From contig CACZAK010000082.1 of assembly GCA_902779075.1 (NCBI GenBank), forward strand, positions 1-27,859: a stretch of 27,859 nt of DNA. The letters are read 5' to 3'. Under the pieces are notes generated by a model. The model saw nothing but the letters and a program-made list of their open reading frames with translations. It had not been told where the DNA came from and searched no databases. Position numbers and translations under genes: made by a program. This stretch comes from an uncultured bacterium. Its GTDB lineage: Bacteria > Verrucomicrobiota > Kiritimatiellia > RFP12 > UBA1067. Shown here piece by piece: positions 24,402 to 27,859 of this stretch (position 1 is its first letter; every line of letters starts with the position of its first letter).

Positions 24402-25826
24402 TCAGTTGAAGAACGACTCCACCGGAACGAGATAGTCGAAATAGCCGTTCTCCTCCACCTCCGGCGCGATGGTTCCGTCATACACGAGAACCGTCCGCAC
24501 CGAGGTGCCGCGCGGGACGCGCAACCGCCTCACCTTCTCCTGGACTTCGTCCTCAATCGCCGACGAAATGCGCGCACGCCGCTTGATCTCCACGAGATAA
24601 ACCGACTTGGGCGTCTGCACGAGCAGGTCAATCTGCACGCCGGGCGTTGTCTTTCCGGGACGCCGGACATACGGCGCCGCAGACGTGACAAGCCGTCCGT
24701 CCAATCCGATGAGCGAACAGAGCTTTTTCAGATTGTTCAGCACAAGGTTCTCGAACTGGAGTCCCATGATCGACTCCCACCCCGGAAGGCGGTCAAGGGT
24801 CGTGAAGCGGAACAGCCCTTCTCCGATCGCCTCGGCCTTCGGCGCGATGAACTTCAGATAGAAGCGCGTGTAGTTGTCGCGAAGCCGATAGCGGACTTCC
24901 CGCACGTCCGAACCCGTCTCGGGGTTTTTCCCCGCCGACGACGCGACGAAACCAGCCGCCGTCAGGTCGCGCAAATCCTCGCTCAAATGCCCGTTCGGCT
25001 CCCGTTCAAACTTCTCCGCCAATTCAGAGACGCTCGCAGAGCCGTTGGCAAGCGCCAGAAGAATGCGTCGCTTCGCCGCCGCCGCACCAAAGACATCGCC
25101 GAAAATCGTGTTGAAATCCTTGAACAGATACCCTTCCGGCGTGAAGCACATCCGCTTGACGTTCTCGTCCGCAGGAAGCGAAGGATCAATCTCCTGAAGG
25201 TATTTCGGGACACCCCCTGTCACCGACAGCACGTCGATGACCTCACGCAACGCCGTGCGCTCGGCCTTGCGTCCCCAGAACGCACGGCAGTCCGAGAGCG
25301 GCAACTCCGGCAACGTCACATCAAGGGAGATTCTGCCGACAAACGCCTTAGACTGCAGAATGTTCTCCTGAATCCACGCCGAAACACTGCCCGCCAACAC
25401 GAATATCACACGCGGATGCCGCGAGAACTGCATATCCCAGGCATTCTTCAAGTAGGCTGCAAACGACGTGTCGTATCCGCCCATCCAGGATATTTCGTCA
25501 AGGAAGACAATCTTTCTGCCGCGTCCCCCAAGAGCCGCGTTGAGCGCGTCAAACGCCTTAGGCCAGCTATCTGCTTTGACTTCTGGCGAACCCGTCGCCC
25601 GTGCAAGAGAAGCACAGAAGTTCTCGATCTGCTTCTCGTTCGTCATGTACTTGTCAGGCGCAAGTCCCTCGATTTCGATGAAACTGCATTTGGAGGACTC
25701 TGCAAATACTTCCACCAACGTTGATTTTCCAATTCGCCGTCTGCCTGAAATGACCACCAACGACGCGACCGACTTCCGCCAGAGCGCTTCAAGACGTTCA
25801 AGGTAATATTCTCTTCCGACAAACAT
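24402..25826 (-). CDS. AAA ATPase with DUF234-type C-terminal nuclease-like domain
   Basis: The 474-residue protein starts at FVGREYYLERLEALW, the typical opening of the ATPase_2 (archaeal-type) AAA family. Walker A is GRRRIGKST (near residue 28), Walker B is KIVFLDEISW, and a sensor-like FVLAGSVSAW follows. Residues about 280-340 form a winged helix (SVSELAEKF...). The C-terminal domain has GVQIDLLVQTPKSVYLVEIK, the D...ExK pattern of PD-(D/E)xK nucleases seen in DUF234 proteins. The cellular role of these proteins is unresolved; many occur in multiple copies and vary between strains. The gene is flanked by copies of the short inverted-repeat element and by duplicated hydrolase 3' ends, suggesting it was acquired or moved as a unit. 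Confidence 0.85.
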   Translation of the reverse strand: MFVGREYYLERLEALWRKSVASLVVISGRRRIGKSTLVEVFAESSKCSFIEIEGLAPDKYMTNEKQIENFCASLARATGSPEVKADSWPKAFDALNAALGGRGRKIVFLDEISWMGGYDTSFAAYLKNAWDMQFSRHPRVIFVLAGSVSAWIQENILQSKAFVGRISLDVTLPELPLSDCRAFWGRKAERTALREVIDVLSVTGGVPKYLQEIDPSLPADENVKRMCFTPEGYLFKDFNTIFGDVFGAAAAKRRILLALANGSASVSELAEKFEREPNGHLSEDLRDLTAAGFVASSAGKNPETGSDVREVRYRLRDNYTRFYLKFIAPKAEAIGEGLFRFTTLDRLPGWESIMGLQFENLVLNNLKKLCSLIGLDGRLVTSAAPYVRRPGKTTPGVQIDLLVQTPKSVYLVEIKRRARISSAIEDEVQEKVRRLRVPRGTSVRTVLVYDGTIAPEVEENGYFDYLVPVESFFN

Positions 25827-25856
25827 TGTCTCTTCTTTCCTGTGGAAAACGGCAAT

Positions 25857-25885
25857 AGAATATCATAATTTTTCACAAAGCGCAA
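25857..25885 (-). promoter_or_regulatory. Promoter of the AAA ATPase gene
   Basis: On the minus strand TTGCGC (25885-25880), a 17-bp spacer and TATTCT (25862-25857) with an extended TGA are present. AGGAAAG precedes the ATG at 25826. Confidence 0.55.
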
Positions 25886-25893
25886 GAGCATGA

Positions 25894-25985
25894 ATGGCAA
25901 CTATTTTGAGAAATGGCAAATAGTTGCCATTTTCAACGCCCCCGAAAAATGGCAACTATTCTTGAAAACCCAAAATAGTTGCCAT
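25894..25985. repeat. Two palindromes of ATGGCAACTATT upstream of the ATPase promoter
   Basis: ATGGCAACTATTT (25894-25906) pairs with AAATAGTTGCCAT (25918-25930), and ATGGCAACTATT (25949-25960) pairs with AATAGTTGCCAT (25974-25985). The two palindromes are exactly 55 bp apart. They sit just upstream of the -35 box and end where the truncated element begins. Confidence 0.8.
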
Positions 25986-25986
25986 C

Positions 25987-26282
25987 AACCTAAATTCCTC
26001 ATTTCGATTTTCCACTCCATGTTATATCTCACGCAGAGTCGCGGAGAGGCAGAGTTCGCAGAGGTTATCTCATTGTTGAGTATGCATTTTTTCACTAAAC
26101 TTTCCGAGATTCTTCTTGTCATGGTTTTCTTTTCCGCCGGTTTTCTGAACTTTCTCTGCGCTCTCCGCCTCTCTGCGTCTCTGCGTGAGACATTCAACTG
26201 TCGAATCTAGCACCAACTTCCGAATTTAGGATAAAAATCCTCCAAGCCTCCTAAACTCCAAAACTCCCAGTAGCGAAAGCAA
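25987..26282. mobile_element. Left-truncated terminal-inverted-repeat element, copy 3
   Basis: From AACCTAAATTCC onward it is about 95 percent identical, by eye, to the element at 22066-22424, including the internal TCTCACGCAGAG and TGCGTGAGA arms and the right end CTCCCAGTAGCGAAAGCAA. The left terminal repeat is missing and is replaced by the ATGGCAACTATT palindromes. Frames within it are the SLRE/RRRGAE-type translations of the repeat and are not genes. It ends 12 bp before the stop of the right-edge hydrolase. Confidence 0.75.
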
Positions 26283-26294
26283 GACATTCAAAGG

Positions 26295-27780
26295 CTACAG
26301 CGTGATTTCGTACCACACGGTCTTGTACTCTGGGCCGATCTTCACCACTGCTTGGCCGTTGGCATCCGCCGTCACGGGAACAGGGGCTTTGCGCTCACCA
26401 CGCTCGTCGAGCGCCCAACACTTCGTTTTGGCGGCCTTTGACGGCAATGTAATCGTGGCGGGGATGCCCTCGTTCACGGTCTTGCCATTCCCCCAGTCCG
26501 CGCCGCGACAGTGAATATTATCGCCCTCATGCGTGAACTTCGCGCCGCCGTTGTGGCAAAGTCCTGTCGCCGCAAGGAGGATGCGCGCGGGACGGCCGTC
26601 CGCGCCGAAGCCCGTTGCGTCGTGTGAGGTGAGCGACACCGTCGCCCAGCCGAGCTTCGTCTCGCCGACCTGGAGCTTCACGCCGCCAAGGTCGAACGTC
26701 CGTCCCTTCGTGAACCCGGAGAACACCTTGGTGTTCGGCGTGTTGACGGTCCAGAACGCCGCGCCCTCCACTTCGCCGTTGAGGACGATTTCGCCCGTGT
26801 CGCTCTTGAAGACCTTTTGGTCCTTACCCGGAATGGGACAGGCAATCTGCTTCGACTTCGCCGTGAGGTCCACCGCCGTCTTACGCTCAAGCGCAAGTTC
26901 GTTCGGAACCTTGCCGTCCGTTGCGGGCTCGATTCCCTGCGCGATGATCCCCTTCCGCACGAAGCGGTCTAAGTATTCGTTGTAGGGGAGGTTTGCGACG
27001 TACGACTTCGCGCTCTCCTTCACGTCGCCGCGCAGGTACATCGCGGCGCAGGCGGGGAAGTGCGCGAGCACGTCCGTGCGCGCCGCCATGGAGAAGAAGT
27101 ACTCGTTGCGGTCCGGTTCGGCGTTCTGACGGTTGTTGTAGGAATACTCGAACACGCCGTCCCAGCCGTGCAGCGCCCCATACGCACGGAGCATGGGCTG
27201 GCCTTCCGCGCCGTAGAAGTTGGGGTAGGGATGGTTGTATTCGCTGACCGTGTAGGGCTTGCCGAGGACGCGCTGGCCCGCCAATCTGCTGATGCGGTCC
27301 ACATTGTCGTTCACCATCGCCTTGTTGCCTATGCGCCAATTCTTGCCATTGTTTACTTTCGGGTGGCACCAGTAGGAGTGGATATCGACATAGTCCATCT
27401 CCGCCATGAGGTGCGGCGTGGAGAAGTTGAGTTGCGTGGCGGCGACGGGTGCCTTGAGGCCAAGTTCGTTTTTGAGGTAGCCGAGCATCCCGGTCCAGAA
27501 GTCGTGCTCCACGTCGGTGAGGAATTGGTAGAAGTCGCGCTTCATCTCAATAGGAGCGCGCGACCGCTTGCTGTGTACGAACGGATAGTCGCCGTTCTCG
27601 ATGCGGAACTTGTCGAGGTACGGCAGCGGCTTCTCGGCGAGCTTCCACGCCGCGCGCGCCTTCTCCGTGGTGCCGTACTTCTTGACGAGCCAGTCGCTCC
27701 AGAGCTTCTTGAGGCACTTGCCGTACACGTCATCGCGGCCGTCAAGTCCGCCCTTCAAGTACACGCTTATCCCGACTTTT
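26295..27780 (-). pseudogene. Glycoside hydrolase (clan GH-A-like) lacking its N-terminal part
   Basis: Recognisable sequence starts at about GGLDGRDDVYGKCLKKLWSD and continues through DFYQFLTDVEHDFWTGMLGYLK, a beta/alpha barrel half (YVDIHSYWCHPKVNN, KPYTVSEYNHPYPNF with the likely catalytic Glu) and a beta-rich C-terminal domain ending KTVWYEITL. Related barrel hydrolases of this type usually have 200-300 more residues before this point, including the first half of the barrel and the signal peptide. Upstream the frame runs into a stem-loop-rich sequence with an arbitrary ATG at 27824 (MFSGVRRNFG). The gene was therefore cut near 27760-27780 by an insertion or deletion. Export and activity are unlikely as it stands. 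Confidence 0.65.
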
Positions 27781-27859
27781 TCGGGATGAGTTATCCCGAA
27801 ATTGCGTCGCACCCCTGAAAACATTGGCTCAAAAATATTTTCAGTGGGGTCAAAAACTG
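27765..27859. other. Stem-loop-rich junction at the right edge
   Basis: ATCCCGA and TCGGGAT form a 7-bp stem with a 5-nt loop near 27771-27789, and a third ATCCCGA follows at about 27792-27798, allowing alternative hairpins. Further on, CCCCTGAAAA and TTTTCAGTGGGG (27813-27845) form an imperfect inverted repeat. This looks like the end of an inserted element, but no transposase is visible before the window ends. Confidence 0.4.

Noticed and set aside
25890..26210. 106-codon plus-strand frame over the palindromes and truncated element
   Set aside because: It is built from repeat sequence (SLRE-type translation of the GCAGAG arms) and has no ribosome site.
1..27859. tRNA, rRNA or reverse-transcriptase genes
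   Set aside because: None was recognised by eye on either strand; faint candidates lacked cloverleaf arms or catalytic motifs.

Overview
The window is GC-rich, almost entirely coding, and dominated by exported carbohydrate-active proteins together with very long secreted repeat proteins (SUMF1-fold heads, Ig-like, InlB-type and MBG domains, a FISUMP protein). This mix, plus a XylR-type LacI/AraC hybrid regulator and DUF4450, DUF4838 and FAD-oxidoreductase genes, suggests a gut- or rumen-type member of the PVC group, most likely Kiritimatiellota/Lentisphaerota. That placement is inference; no rRNA or tRNA gene was seen.

Layout. 1-1428: a XylR-like regulator with a promoter that places the mRNA start at the ATG. 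1445-11883 (minus strand): a saccharide-degradation block in transcription order: HipA-like kinase with its own C-terminal winged helix, a deleted alpha/beta hydrolase, a CE7 acetylxylan esterase, the C-terminal stub of a Gfo/Idh/MocA oxidoreductase, a secreted FAD oxidoreductase, a DUF4838 protein and a DUF4450 six-hairpin glycosidase, ending at a remnant of another hydrolase tail. 11884-12600: a gene-poor stretch with several short repeat arrays sharing an 11-bp (or 22-bp) phase; one of them now encodes the C-terminal tail of the GH71/99-like gene (12430-13869). 14030-21937 (minus): a FISUMP protein followed by a giant surface protein broken by one amber codon and two frameshifts. 22486-24124 (plus): an NYN-domain protein and a RsmC-like methyltransferase, overlapping by 23 bp. 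24402-25826: an AAA ATPase with a C-terminal nuclease-like domain, bracketed by copies of a short terminal-inverted-repeat element. 26295-end: a hydrolase lacking its N-terminus.

Most notable observation. The giant surface protein contains a 1.66-kb tandem duplication, so it has two SUMF1/C-type-lectin-fold heads. At the end of each head the copies differ in about 17 codons, all at codon positions 1 and 2 and none at position 3, while the surrounding codons are identical. This is the signature of adenine-directed hypermutation by a diversity-generating retroelement (DGR). The neighbouring FISUMP protein ends in a comparable run of NNC/NNT codons. No reverse transcriptase and no template repeat is visible, so the diversifier would have to act from elsewhere or be lost.

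A second theme is decay and rearrangement: at least five genes are truncated or disrupted, and small mobile-looking repeats lie at many of the junctions.
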